This document shows, in pieces, positions 30,299-40,100 of a stretch of DNA of 64,000 nt. Source of the DNA: a virus. The position numbers and the translations under genes are program-made. The notes under the pieces are model-generated. The model had not been told where the DNA came from and did not search any database. It saw nothing but the letters and a program-made list of their open reading frames with translations. The stretch lies in IMG/VR virus record IMGVR_UViG_3300034021_001440, positions 1-64,000 of that record. One strand, 5' to 3'. The stretch's first letter is position 1. Each line of letters starts with the position of its first letter.

Positions 30299-33202
30299 AT
30301 GACTTTCGAGACTGCCACTTTCAATCCAAGAGAGTTTGAACTGCGGAACTTTACGAATCCGTATGTGACACCGGAGCAGTCCGATGCCATTTCTCTCACT
30401 GAGACACGAGTCAACTCTCAACTTGACTACGTGGCTCAAATGCTGGGCTGGAACGGACCAAACTATTGGAATAGCCTGCCCAACACTCCCGATCAAAAAC
30501 GTCAGCTACTGGGCGGTAGCTTTGGAGTCTACAACAGTTTCATTATCCCGGTTGTTTACGAATACCGAAATTGGAACAGCACAGTTGTCATTGATCGTGT
30601 TCCTTTCCTCAAGCCGGGTCGCCGTGAGTTTGTAGAAAAAGTTCTCGTTGGTTTTGATGTTTACAACATCCTGAGTGTCACACTGGAGGGTGAAACGTAT
30701 GTGGTGGAACTTGAAGGTGTGACGGACACCTTCTACCAGCAAATTGCCAGCAACATTCCCCTTCAACTCATAGTTCCGTCAGCTCGACCGGCTCCTTTTG
30801 TTCGCCCTCAGATTGGCGCCTCTGGAGATGCCTCGTTCACGGTTGGCAGCAGTGGGACTGAACTTTTGCTGTACCCGTACTACGACACTCAGAAAAAGTT
30901 TCGTTATTATACTCTCTCCCTGTTTGGTGATTCAGTCTATACTTTTGATCAACCTGTCTATGTAAAGTACGATCTCACCAACACAGATCCTGACATTTCC
31001 CCCACCTACGATGCCGCCAATCAAGTTTGGGTCTTGAGGATTCCTCCCAACCTTGCCACAGCTGCTGCTCCAATCACTTCTTTCCTGTGCTGGGATTACT
31101 CGGACAGTTCCACGCTCACCGTGGTCTCCACCCCCATCTACATTCAGCAGTGGAGGGACCCGTCTGACTGGGGTGGTCTCAGCACCCTGAGAAACTTCAC
31201 GGGCGCGTGGGGAAACAAAGGTGGCCCGCTGCCATTCAATCTGGCTTTCGACAGCCTGTCGATTCACGGTGTATCTGAGCAGAATGCTCTGATTTACACG
31301 GGAACGCAACGGTCTTTGTCCTACAACGAACTGATGGTTGAAGTCTACAACCAACTGACTCCGTATGACGTGACTGCACCGGGCAATCCCAACCCTGGTG
31401 ACTTGTGGTGGAACCCTGAAACAGGCGCCCTTTCGGTTTGGTATGCCCCGGAGAACCAACCTTGCGCTTTCTGGGTTGAGACCCTGTATCGAGAACAACC
31501 GAAAAATCAAATTATTCCTACGCTTGTCTACCCCGACTTGACAGCGTTCAATGCAGCTGCTCCAACCATTCCCCAGGGTGAAGTGGTTCTGATTCTAGAC
31601 GCCACAGGACTTTCCACAGCGGAGAATGTGATCGGTCTGACCGGCACTATTACGAACGCTCCTGCCGTGTACCTTTTCAGGGCCGACAGCTCCTCCCTCT
31701 GGACGGTCTATCAGTTTGTGTTTGCGACTGAGCCGGACTTTGCCGCAAATGCTCAGATTCTTCCGTTCAAAGTGAAGACGGTCATCTCCGAAGCAAACGG
31801 ACTTGCCCCCGTTGCTGCCAACTACAAAATTGAAAACCTTGGGTTCCAAATCACTCAACCAATTCCCGCAGTCATCAGCAAGTACTATACCAACGACAAC
31901 TGGGAGATTTTTCCAGACTCCATTCTTGAGTACATCTCAGAGTCTTCCCTATTCGGTTATGAGCTTCAAGGGGAAATGTGGTGGGACTATGGCAACCCGG
32001 TCTATGAGACACGGGCAGCATCGATCTACATTCAAAGTGCCTGGGTTTCTGTCAATTATCACCCCTTGAGTGCTGCTCCGCAATACTTCTTCAACCAGCT
32101 GGCTTTGCGATTCTACTCCAATGGGGTGCTTCTTGCCCCCAGCGTTGACTATAACACACAGGACTATCTCATCCGGTACGTCTACAACGACGCCACTCAG
32201 GAATACGATTTTACTTATACACCCTTGACGCTTGAGGGCAAAACAATGCTGCCCACGATCGAGGTGTCGGACTCACTGGAAAGCACCTATCGCAAAGACA
32301 TCTCTCAGATGATCTTCGGTGGCATTGCCTATACGTTGAGTCCCGCAGTTGCTGACTCCGAGACCCCTCTGCGTCTTTGGAAAACTCAAGACCTTCAGGA
32401 TGCTGGCACTGTGGCTCATTTGCTAGAAGATAACTACATCAACCCCTTGCTCGCTGACAGAAACAATGGACCTGGGCTTGAGAACTGGGAGAAATACTTC
32501 ATTCGTTTACCGTTGGACTATGGTCGAAACGAAAATCAATGGGAGAAAACAGCCCTGATTTGCCAAGACTTTGGATACTGGGGATCTACTATTGAGCCTG
32601 AGTTTATGCGTTGTCCCCCCGAAGATGATGCTCCGGCCATCTATGAAGAACTCTTCCTTTACAACCAGCCCATCCAAGACTACACCTACGTTTACACCGA
32701 GCCATATCTGTACTCAAACATCGCCTACTTCACCAGCCCCGAGGTGGGTGACTACGAGAACGCAGGGTTCTTCCCAGCAAACGAGATTCCGTTTGACGGA
32801 TTCACCGAGGGTGCTCTGATCTCCTATGACCCCCTTCACAATCGTTTGGCTGACACGGACTCTTCAGTTGGCAACGGCTACGGAGATTGGCTTGGCATCT
32901 ACACGAACATTAGCCCTTGCAACCCCTTGACAGGATTCTTCATCAACGACTTGGCTGACGGTGCTCTGACTTATGTTGATGCCCCTCTTTGGGACGCCAG
33001 CATCTACAAGGCTCCTCCCACCTGTGAGCACGATCCCGGATCCTACACCGTTGACGCCAACCACTACAAGATTGGCTACGCTTATTTTGTTGCCGACGCT
33101 TCTGCGGCAGAAGACGGTTTCTTTGACCCTCAACAGCAAGCTGCCTGGAGATATCCTACGGACAAAGTTCCTTCTCTGTATCTGCTGCCCAGGGGCGGGT
33201 AA
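30299..33202 (+). CDS. Large virion protein, baseplate or fibre
   Basis: A 967-residue beta-rich protein. The frame has an earlier ATG at 30290, but the ATG at 30299, just after the upstream stop, is more likely. There are many Tyr/Trp/Asn/Pro residues and no transmembrane or coiled-coil segment. A PNPGDLWWNPETGALSVWY segment near residue 375 matches a short GDLWWN-type fibre motif that reappears as GTLWWNSTTGLMYILY in the protein at 60345 and as GSLWYDSNNSNLNIWY in the one at 36693. That links three fibre-type proteins. Function is otherwise unknown. Confidence 0.62.
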   Translation: MTFETATFNPREFELRNFTNPYVTPEQSDAISLTETRVNSQLDYVAQMLGWNGPNYWNSLPNTPDQKRQLLGGSFGVYNSFIIPVVYEYRNWNSTVVIDRVPFLKPGRREFVEKVLVGFDVYNILSVTLEGETYVVELEGVTDTFYQQIASNIPLQLIVPSARPAPFVRPQIGASGDASFTVGSSGTELLLYPYYDTQKKFRYYTLSLFGDSVYTFDQPVYVKYDLTNTDPDISPTYDAANQVWVLRIPPNLATAAAPITSFLCWDYSDSSTLTVVSTPIYIQQWRDPSDWGGLSTLRNFTGAWGNKGGPLPFNLAFDSLSIHGVSEQNALIYTGTQRSLSYNELMVEVYNQLTPYDVTAPGNPNPGDLWWNPETGALSVWYAPENQPCAFWVETLYREQPKNQIIPTLVYPDLTAFNAAAPTIPQGEVVLILDATGLSTAENVIGLTGTITNAPAVYLFRADSSSLWTVYQFVFATEPDFAANAQILPFKVKTVISEANGLAPVAANYKIENLGFQITQPIPAVISKYYTNDNWEIFPDSILEYISESSLFGYELQGEMWWDYGNPVYETRAASIYIQSAWVSVNYHPLSAAPQYFFNQLALRFYSNGVLLAPSVDYNTQDYLIRYVYNDATQEYDFTYTPLTLEGKTMLPTIEVSDSLESTYRKDISQMIFGGIAYTLSPAVADSETPLRLWKTQDLQDAGTVAHLLEDNYINPLLADRNNGPGLENWEKYFIRLPLDYGRNENQWEKTALICQDFGYWGSTIEPEFMRCPPEDDAPAIYEELFLYNQPIQDYTYVYTEPYLYSNIAYFTSPEVGDYENAGFFPANEIPFDGFTEGALISYDPLHNRLADTDSSVGNGYGDWLGIYTNISPCNPLTGFFINDLADGALTYVDAPLWDASIYKAPPTCEHDPGSYTVDANHYKIGYAYFVADASAAEDGFFDPQQQAAWRYPTDKVPSLYLLPRGG

Positions 33203-33205
33203 AAC
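33197..33205 (+). promoter_or_regulatory. GGGTAAAAC element
   Basis: Contains the TAA stop of the 967-residue gene and lies 21 nt upstream of the ATG at 33227. Confidence 0.63.
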
Positions 33206-33226
33206 CAAATAGTTCAACCCACCGTT

Positions 33227-33526
33227 ATGGCTACTCGTAGAAAAACTTCTTCTGCAGGGGGATTCTCAACCGAATCTCAACCCGTTGAAGAAGAAAAAGT
33301 TGTGGAAATTACAGAACCTTCGACTCCTGAAGAACTGGAAGAAGAGATTGAAGCCATTGAAGAATTTCTGACCGAAGCAGTTGAGGAAGTGCTTGTAGAG
33401 GAAGAGGCCAAAGAGGAACCACTCGCTCCGGCTCCGGCTCCCGAAGTCAAGCACGAAAATCCTCCTCCCTCCACCACTTCTCTCGTCCGTCACCGTCGTA
33501 ACATTCCGAGATTTGTCAGGCGCTGA
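33227..33526 (+). CDS. Acidic protein with basic ends
   Basis: A 99-residue protein. A short basic start (MATRRKTSS) leads into a Glu-rich helix (about 20-65, many EE pairs), a Pro/Ala linker, and a strongly basic end, LVRHRRNIPRFVRR. The design is the same as in the protein at 12278. The acidic middle is probably partly disordered. It may be an adaptor in baseplate assembly, since the OB-fold spike gene follows 3 nt after its stop. No family is recognised. Confidence 0.6.
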   Translation: MATRRKTSSAGGFSTESQPVEEEKVVEITEPSTPEELEEEIEAIEEFLTEAVEEVLVEEEAKEEPLAPAPAPEVKHENPPPSTTSLVRHRRNIPRFVRR

Positions 33527-33528
33527 TT

Positions 33529-34344
33529 ATGCTCAAACCGAAGGGACGTAATCTACCGATCGTCAAACAACTGGCTGCGATGCAGCAGGCGTCCGAGTTC
33601 AATATGAAGTACGCTGGTTTGCCAGAGTCTTCTGTTCGCGGCACGATCTATGACGTTGACGATCCTGAAAACCGGGGTCGCGTTCGGGTCCTTTTCGACG
33701 ACTTCAATGCCAATGTGCCCGAAGTCCAGAACGCAGGTGAGTCCTCCGGCAAACGTATTCAAGAAGGTGAACCGCAACTGTCTCACTGGATTGACACGAT
33801 GCCGTCATTCAAGGGAAGACAACCCAAAGGAATGATTGGCAAACGGGTCGGCATCACGATCACGAACCGGCAGTTTCAGTATGCGATTCTCTCGGACGTT
33901 ATCTACGACCCGGAAACTCTTGTCAATGACGCTGCAAAGGGACTGAAGCAGCCAAATAACAGCTCAATGACTCGGCTGCCCGTGTATGACTCCGGGCAAC
34001 TGCCGCCACCGTGCGAAGAAAACCACGGCTGCACAGTGATTGAGAACGACGGCCCACTTCAGTCCGACTGGCTCTGTGTTTGCTTGAAAAGAAACGGAGA
34101 GTATATGTGGGTTCGTCACATTGACGTGTCCCACGGGCACGCAGGACAGAACGACAGCTCACAGCCTCCTGACAACGAGGTTGACAACGAGCAACCGGTC
34201 AACAACCAAACCATTTGGGACTACACGTTCCCCACAACGGCAGGAGAGATGGCAAAAAGAACCAACTATGGGGCAAGTCCCCGCCCCAATCCCTTTGGGG
34301 ACCAGGCGGGTTGGGTTGGACCCGCACCGTCGACGGAGGCATAA
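33529..34344 (+). CDS. Baseplate spike/hub protein with OB fold (gpV/gp5-like)
   Basis: A 271-residue protein. Residues 35-58 read VRGTIYDVDDPENRGRVRVL, the hallmark start of the OB-fold domain of gp5/gpV spike proteins (G-x-V-x-D-x-x-D-P-x-x-x-G-R-V-R-V). The domain continues to about residue 130 with GKRVGITITNRQFQYAILSD. The C-terminal half is Asn/Asp/Pro-rich, and no lysozyme domain or repeat spike needle is visible. The needle could be the next gene. The protein caps the tube at the centre of the baseplate. Confidence 0.72.
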   Translation: MLKPKGRNLPIVKQLAAMQQASEFNMKYAGLPESSVRGTIYDVDDPENRGRVRVLFDDFNANVPEVQNAGESSGKRIQEGEPQLSHWIDTMPSFKGRQPKGMIGKRVGITITNRQFQYAILSDVIYDPETLVNDAAKGLKQPNNSSMTRLPVYDSGQLPPPCEENHGCTVIENDGPLQSDWLCVCLKRNGEYMWVRHIDVSHGHAGQNDSSQPPDNEVDNEQPVNNQTIWDYTFPTTAGEMAKRTNYGASPRPNPFGDQAGWVGPAPSTEA

Positions 34345-34347
34345 ACA

Positions 34348-34716
34348 ATGGCAATAGGATACCCCGACGCTGACTACGCAGCACCACCCGACTACTCGGT
34401 GGAGTCAGGAACAAACTGCGGAAATGCCAAACCTGCCCAGTTCTGGCAAGGTGGCAACTTTTGCGGAGACGTAGAAATCAATACGAATCTCACCGTTGGT
34501 GAAAACATCACAGCAACGACCGGTCTGATTGGCAAAGCCCAGTTCACTCAAACGGAAACCCTTGTCAGCGTGCCGGTGACGATTGACGCCAACACAATTG
34601 TCAGAGGGCGCCTCATCACCAACGAGCTGGAAGTCCAAGAGATTGAGTTTCGTGCGGTACGCCTTCCACTTTTTGACAACTACTACGTCTTGGCCTCCTA
34701 CATTCCACCAAGCTAA
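34348..34716 (+). CDS. Hypothetical baseplate protein, possible spike needle
   Basis: A 122-residue protein. The middle (VEINTNLTVGENITATTGLI, then VSVPVTIDANTIVRGRLITN) alternates polar and aliphatic residues in short strands, as in trimeric beta-helix needles. The N-terminus is Asp/Pro/Tyr-rich, and the C-terminus is a hydrophobic strand pair. It follows the OB-fold spike gene by 3 nt and overlaps the next start. The needle role is inferred from composition and position. Confidence 0.5.
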   Translation: MAIGYPDADYAAPPDYSVESGTNCGNAKPAQFWQGGNFCGDVEINTNLTVGENITATTGLIGKAQFTQTETLVSVPVTIDANTIVRGRLITNELEVQEIEFRAVRLPLFDNYYVLASYIPPS

Positions 34717-35546
34717 TGGCAATTCGTAGACCGAGCATCTATTCCCCGACGTGGGTCTATCAGGATTTCCTCTACATGGACAATCCTCCAGAGCAACTGC
34801 GTTATCTCCAGGTCAAGTGGGACGGGCAAGTCTACCAAAGAATTTCCGAAACTTTTGACTACAGCAATCCCCCCTACCCTGACATTGAGCAGAAGGGAGG
34901 AGACATCGTTGCGCAAATTGACTACACAATCAGTGGAAAACTGATTACAATCAACGACTGGAACGTTGACTGGCGCGACGAGTGGCCGTTGAGGCAAGCT
35001 GTCAACTACTTGATCAACTGCTTGTACATGCCTGAGAAAGGGTATGTCATTCGCGTTCGTGGGAAAGAAGTTTACAACCAAGCAGGAGAAGCGATTCAGG
35101 TTGCTGACAAAGAGCCGATCGCTTTCTGGGTGTCCGAAACGTTCAAGCCTCTGGACAACGCCCCCAATGACTATCTGGTCCGCTTTGGTGCTCCCGACAC
35201 ACCCCAACCTTATGCAATAAAGTACCAGTTTGCCGCTTCTGTTCAAACGCTGGTAAACGGGGCACAAATTGTCGCAGTTGTACAACCATTCAACCTGCCA
35301 GCTGCTGAAACCTTGTTCTGGGAAGTTGTTGGAGACGAAGTAAACGCAGCATATCTCCTTCAAGGGCCAACCACTGGCTCGGTGCTGATCGACGAAGACC
35401 CGACCTATTTCAACATCCCTTTGACCTACCCAGTGCCGGTGGTTCCGCAAGGTCCCCCGTACATGCTCAACATCAACTTCTATGCCGAGGCCAACAGGCT
35501 GGTTCCCGTTGGGTCAACAACGGTTGAAGTTCCTTCGCTCCCCTGA
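34716..35546 (+). CDS. Hypothetical baseplate protein
   Basis: A 276-residue protein. Its start codon overlaps the TAA of the preceding gene. The first 150 residues are mixed (WRDEWPLRQAVNYLINCLYM is a clear helix). The rest is beta-rich with several Pro-Val and Pro-Pro turns and a terminal strand pair. No family is recognised. Its place between the spike region and the connector gene and its tight coupling to the upstream gene argue for a baseplate part. Confidence 0.6.
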   Translation: MAIRRPSIYSPTWVYQDFLYMDNPPEQLRYLQVKWDGQVYQRISETFDYSNPPYPDIEQKGGDIVAQIDYTISGKLITINDWNVDWRDEWPLRQAVNYLINCLYMPEKGYVIRVRGKEVYNQAGEAIQVADKEPIAFWVSETFKPLDNAPNDYLVRFGAPDTPQPYAIKYQFAASVQTLVNGAQIVAVVQPFNLPAAETLFWEVVGDEVNAAYLLQGPTTGSVLIDEDPTYFNIPLTYPVPVVPQGPPYMLNINFYAEANRLVPVGSTTVEVPSLP

Positions 35547-35548
35547 CC

Positions 35549-35557
35549 GGGTAAAAC
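35549..35557 (+). promoter_or_regulatory. GGGTAAAAC element
   Basis: Located 2 nt after the upstream stop codon and 21 nt before the GTG at 35579. TAGTAT (35572-35577) lies just before the start. Confidence 0.62.
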
Positions 35558-35578
35558 CTTTGAAAAGGTCGTAGTATT

Positions 35579-36658
35579 GTGGCAATTCCGCAGGTAAAAG
35601 AGATCACGGTGCCAACCCCGATGTCCATCATCGTGTGGTTTGACGGGCCGCTTGACACAAACGTCATTGTGCCCGTAGAATCTTTCACCGTCAACTACGG
35701 CCAGTACGGTGTGTCAACGATCAACTACTCGTCTGACACGATGCTGACCCTGGGGCTAGATAGTGCTCTGTCGCCCTGGGACGAAGTTTTCATCTCTTAT
35801 GAGCCGCCGTTGGACCTGGCTCGTTGCCTGCGTGGCCCTGTGCCCCCGACGGCAAATGACGTGGTTCGAAAGCGAAATGCCGTTCGTGCGTTCTATCGCG
35901 TTCCAGCCCGCAACATGCTGGCTCCCGACGAACTGAAAGACGGCACTCGGACGCAAGCCAACCTCGGTCAGACAATCGGTGGGTATGGATTTCCATACCA
36001 AAACAGAAGTGGCACCCTGACGGAGCACAAGTCGGATCCTCGCTCTGCGAGCCCAGACGACTTCATCGTTGCCTATGGCTTGAAAGAAGCCATTCAGCTC
36101 ACGAACATTGACGATGCTGCTGCGACCTCGGTCAACGTGGCAAAACTGCGCATGGCTATTCAAGATGCCAACGCACTGATTGACAGCTATATTGAACAAA
36201 GCGGCAAAGCAGGCATGGTGCTCATCACGAGCAACCGTCGCCGCACCGCTCTCATCGTTGCTCGCTACTTCCTTGACACCGTTCGCCGCCGTGAGGATGT
36301 AAAGTCAGACTACGAGGTGGCGCTGAAACAAATGCAGGCGGAAATGGCAATGACTGCCATTCGCGCTGGCAACGGCGACTCAGCGATCGACACCCCGGCA
36401 GGCATCATGCGGGCGTGGCGCATTCCTCAACGCTATAACATGGTTTCGGGCAAAGGGTTGTCTGGTTGGACGACCGATACCGGAGGAGACCAAGCACCTG
36501 ACTATAGACAGGGATGGGGTGCAATTGGGCAGAACGACGACTTCCCGAACTGGATCACGGGCGACAACTATTTGGAACTGACCGGTGGAACTCCGCAGAT
36601 TGTGGAGCCGACAGACGCAGGTGGATTCACCTACGACAACGGCGGTTGGATCAACTAA
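35579..36658 (+). CDS. Head-tail connector, Mu gp36-like (DUF1320), fused
   Basis: A 359-residue protein with a GTG start. Residues about 160-265 match the Mu gp36 / DUF1320 connector: DDFIVAYGLKEAIQLTNIDD, a helix AKLRMAIQDANALIDSYIEQ, then RRTALIVARYFLDTVRRRED and a final KSDYEVALKQM. Residues 1-100 form an added beta domain (VPTPMSIIVWFDGPLDTNVI and onward) like small adhesion-type beta modules, and the last 90 residues are Gly/Asp-rich. Mu gp36 is only about 140 residues. The connector lies far from the other head genes, inside the baseplate/fibre block. Confidence 0.72.
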   Translation: MAIPQVKEITVPTPMSIIVWFDGPLDTNVIVPVESFTVNYGQYGVSTINYSSDTMLTLGLDSALSPWDEVFISYEPPLDLARCLRGPVPPTANDVVRKRNAVRAFYRVPARNMLAPDELKDGTRTQANLGQTIGGYGFPYQNRSGTLTEHKSDPRSASPDDFIVAYGLKEAIQLTNIDDAAATSVNVAKLRMAIQDANALIDSYIEQSGKAGMVLITSNRRRTALIVARYFLDTVRRREDVKSDYEVALKQMQAEMAMTAIRAGNGDSAIDTPAGIMRAWRIPQRYNMVSGKGLSGWTTDTGGDQAPDYRQGWGAIGQNDDFPNWITGDNYLELTGGTPQIVEPTDAGGFTYDNGGWIN

Positions 36659-36666
36659 GGGTAAAA
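36659..36666 (+). promoter_or_regulatory. GGGTAAAA element
   Basis: Begins right after the TAA stop at 36656-36658 and lies 26 nt upstream of the ATG at 36693. CTATAACAAT follows within 5 nt. Confidence 0.64.
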
Positions 36667-36692
36667 GCAGCTATAACAATAGCCGACAAAAA

Positions 36693-37163
36693 ATGGCTTA
36701 TTCCTTCCCGCCTAGTCCAACGGTGGGACAAGTATATACCTCGAATGGTAGGACCTGGAAGTGGAACGGCGTCCAATGGACCGCAGTAGCCGTTTCCTCC
36801 CCGACCTCGGCACCGGTGTATGTAAGTGTCTCACCCCCGCCCAATCCCATTCAAGGTTCGCTGTGGTACGACAGTAATAACTCGAATCTGAATATCTGGT
36901 ACACTGATCTCAACGGGGGTCAGTGGGTATCGGTGGTGCCGTACCCTCAGGATAACATTACACAAAACGGCGGTGTATTTGAAGGGCCAATCTACGCTCA
37001 ATACGAAATTCCAAATAATCCTGCCGCGTTCATCACGGTGCAGTGGTTCGACGACCATCTTGTGGGATACCTCATTGAGGAAGGATACATGCGTGCCGGC
37101 AACGGCGTCACCATTGATTCCAATGGTCAAATTGTAGCATTAGACTCAGGACTTATCGTTTAG
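36693..37163 (+). CDS. Short fibre-type protein
   Basis: A 156-residue protein starting MAYSFPPSPTVGQVYTSNGR. The frame is open from 36585 but overlaps the previous gene and the late element. Residues 8-30 (PTVGQVYTSNGRTWKWNGVQ) and 53-75 (GSLWYDSNNSNLNIWYTDLN) are two copies of a short G-x-x-Y/W...W-N/D motif common in tail-fibre heads. The end (GNGVTIDSNGQIVALDSGLI) is a fibre-shaft-like turn. It precedes the giant fibre by 4 nt and may attach it to the baseplate. Confidence 0.65.
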   Translation: MAYSFPPSPTVGQVYTSNGRTWKWNGVQWTAVAVSSPTSAPVYVSVSPPPNPIQGSLWYDSNNSNLNIWYTDLNGGQWVSVVPYPQDNITQNGGVFEGPIYAQYEIPNNPAAFITVQWFDDHLVGYLIEEGYMRAGNGVTIDSNGQIVALDSGLIV

Positions 37164-37167
37164 AACC

Positions 37168-40100
37168 ATGACAGTAACCGTTCAAAACCTTCGCTCATTT
37201 GTTTCCGGCACCGAACCTGATTCACTGCTGCCCGGACAACTGTGCTACAATATGGCCGACCGCATCGTGTATGTCGGTGACGGGTCAAGTGATAAAACGA
37301 ACTTCGACGGCACCACGACTCCCGGCGTTGCCGGCAGTGGCTGGTTTGCCATGCCGATGGACTTTGACAGCCTCAAAGATTACTTTGTTGCCAACCCTAC
37401 TTTCTACGGAGACATTCCCACCGACGGTCAGGTCGTGTCTTGGAGCACGGCACTCAACCATCCCGTCTGGACCACTGGCGGTGGCGGTGGCGGTGGCCAA
37501 GTCTATACGACCACAAACGGCGCTGTGGCCGTGGCCGGTGGCGCAACAATCAGTGAAAAGATTTCGAATGCGATTGGTGTCGCGTCTCCCGACGAAGGCG
37601 ATGCCGTAATCGTTACAGGCACTCCTGGCGAGGTTTATCAGGGGCTGTATCTTTTCACAACCGAGTGGGTTCGGGCAGCCTACTACGCCTATCCGAACGC
37701 TTCGAGCGTCCCCTACAGCAACACCATCAGCGGTCTTTCGGCAATCACCGTTCAGCAAGGTATCGATGAGCTGGACGTTCTTGTCACCGCTGCCCAGTCG
37801 ACAGCAAACACCGCTGTAGCCAACGCTGCTGCTGCCCAGGCTCTGGCCAATGCCGCGCTGCCTCGTTCTGGCGGCACAATGACCGGCACGATCAACTTTG
37901 CCACTGGTCAGCTGTTCCCGGTCTCAGGCATCCAAGATTCCTCCTCCTCGCAAAAAGGCGTGGTTCAAGGGGGTGCCAACATGATCTACACCTCGGCGGG
38001 TGTGATCGACGTTCGCGCAGCGAGCACTACCAATCCCGGTGTAGTTCAACTCGTCAACTCCACAAGCAATACTTCAACCTCTCTGGCTCCGACCGCCGCT
38101 GCAGTTTCTGATTTGCAAGACCAGATCAATGGTCTGACCGTTGCTTCAAACGTCATTCTTGCCGGTACTTTGGATTGCGCCGCCGGTCTAGTTGACTCGG
38201 TGACTTCTGACGGTACAGCCGCTGGTTTTACAGTTGCCTCTCCCCTGCCTTCGGCTGTGGGTCGTGCTGACTACTATGTAATCGTTTCTGACGCTGGCTC
38301 CTACAACCCCCCTGGCGGCGGTGGCCCATACAACGCTCAAGCCGGTGACTGGTTCCTCTCAAACGGTGCGACTTGGCAGTATCTTGGTGTGGGTGCTCGT
38401 CCGACCTATGCAACCACGAGTGTTGCCGGTATCGTTCAACTTTCTGACAACGCTGCAACTCAGTCCGGTGCCAGTGCGATTCTGGCTGTCACACCGTCTA
38501 CTTTGCAAAGCAAAGTTTCTGACAGCGTTTCAACCACTTCCTCCACATTCATTGCTTCGAGCACGGCAGTCAAAGCCGCCTATGATCAGGGCGTTCTTGC
38601 CCAGACCTCCTCAATTCCCAAGACCACGGTTGCTACCAAAGGCAGCATCATCACCGCCAGCGCCGCAAACACCCCGGTCGGCCTCCCTGTGGGAGCAAAC
38701 GGGTACATCCTGGCCGCAAACTCGGCAACCGCCACTGGTCTGGAATGGGTCCCCGACAGCGCCGGAGACGTGACATCGGTCACAGGGACTGCTCCAATCA
38801 CAGTCAATAACTTCAACCCGCAGACTCCCATCGTTGGAATCAGCGCAGCAACCGGCGCTTCTCTCGGTGCGGTTCAAGTCGGAACCAACATCGACGTCTC
38901 TTCTGGCACAATCAGCGTCAAGAGTGCAACCACAGGACAAGCAGGCGTGGTTCAGCTGGAAGACACCACTTCCTCAACCTCTTCGGTTCTTGCCCTGACA
39001 GCCAACCAAGGCTATGTTCTGCAGCAGCAGATCAATGCCCTGGCAGTGAGCAACAACATCACTCTGGCTGGCACCATTGACGGCAACACTGGCTTCATGC
39101 TGACGGTGACAACCGAAGGAACGGCCAAAGGATTTGTAGTCGGCTCCCCGATGCCTGCCCCCGTGGCCGGAAACTCGGAGTATTTCACCATCGTCACGGT
39201 GCCAGGCACGATGACTCCTCCGGGCGGTTCGGCTCAGCTTGTGAACGACGGCGACTGGTGGCTCTCGAACGGCACAGCTTGGCAGTATCTCTCGGTGGGA
39301 TACTCTGCACCATACGCCACGACGGCAATCCCGGGGGTCGTCCAACTGGCAACCGATGCCGAGGTTCAGGCGGGAGTGGAAACTACCCACGCTGTGGTGC
39401 CTTCGGCTCTGCAAAGCAAGATGTCAGACTCGGCAACCACAACGTCAAGCACGACGATTGCTTCGAGTACGGCTGTCAAAACTGCCTATGACCTGGCTGA
39501 CGCTGCCATCCCTGACGCCACGATCACGGCAAAAGGTGATTTGATTGCAGGAACTGCATCTGCCGCCTATGCTGCCCTGCCTGTGGGAACTGCCGGTCAG
39601 TTCCTGTCAGTGAACGCTGCTTGCGCCACTGGACTGGAGTGGTGCACAATTTCTCTGGCTTGTGTGCCTTGCAGTGCATACACCGCCGTCGGTACGATCC
39701 TGGCCGGCACTGGTGCAGGCACCTATTGCTCGCTCCCCGTTGGAACAAACGGTCAGATTCTTGTTCCCAACTCTGCCTGCGCTGCTGGCGTTGAGTGGGT
39801 TACCCGTACCTCCCTCAATATTTGCGGATACACCTGCACAGCAACTCCATTCAATACCGCTCTTGGTGCCAATGCCGGTGATAGTATCATTTCAGGCACC
39901 AACAACACCAACGTCGGCTGGAACGCAGGTACAGCACTGACCATTGGTGGTGGTAACACCTTCGTGGGTTCTTGTGCTGGTGATTCCGCTATCACAGCTG
40001 ATAACTCAGTCGCTGTTGGCCTCAGTGCTCTGACTAGCGCTGTTACCGCGAACGGAACTGTCGCCATTGGCTCCGGTGCCCTTGCCTCTATGACATCAGG

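Noticed and set aside
30299-33202. The 967-residue protein as the tape measure
   Set aside because: It is beta-rich with many Trp, Tyr and Pro residues and no long helices or hydrophobic heptads, unlike tape measures.
36585-36692. Upstream extension of the short fibre gene
   Set aside because: It overlaps the end of the previous gene and the late element, and the added residues are not natural. The ATG at 36693 has normal spacing.
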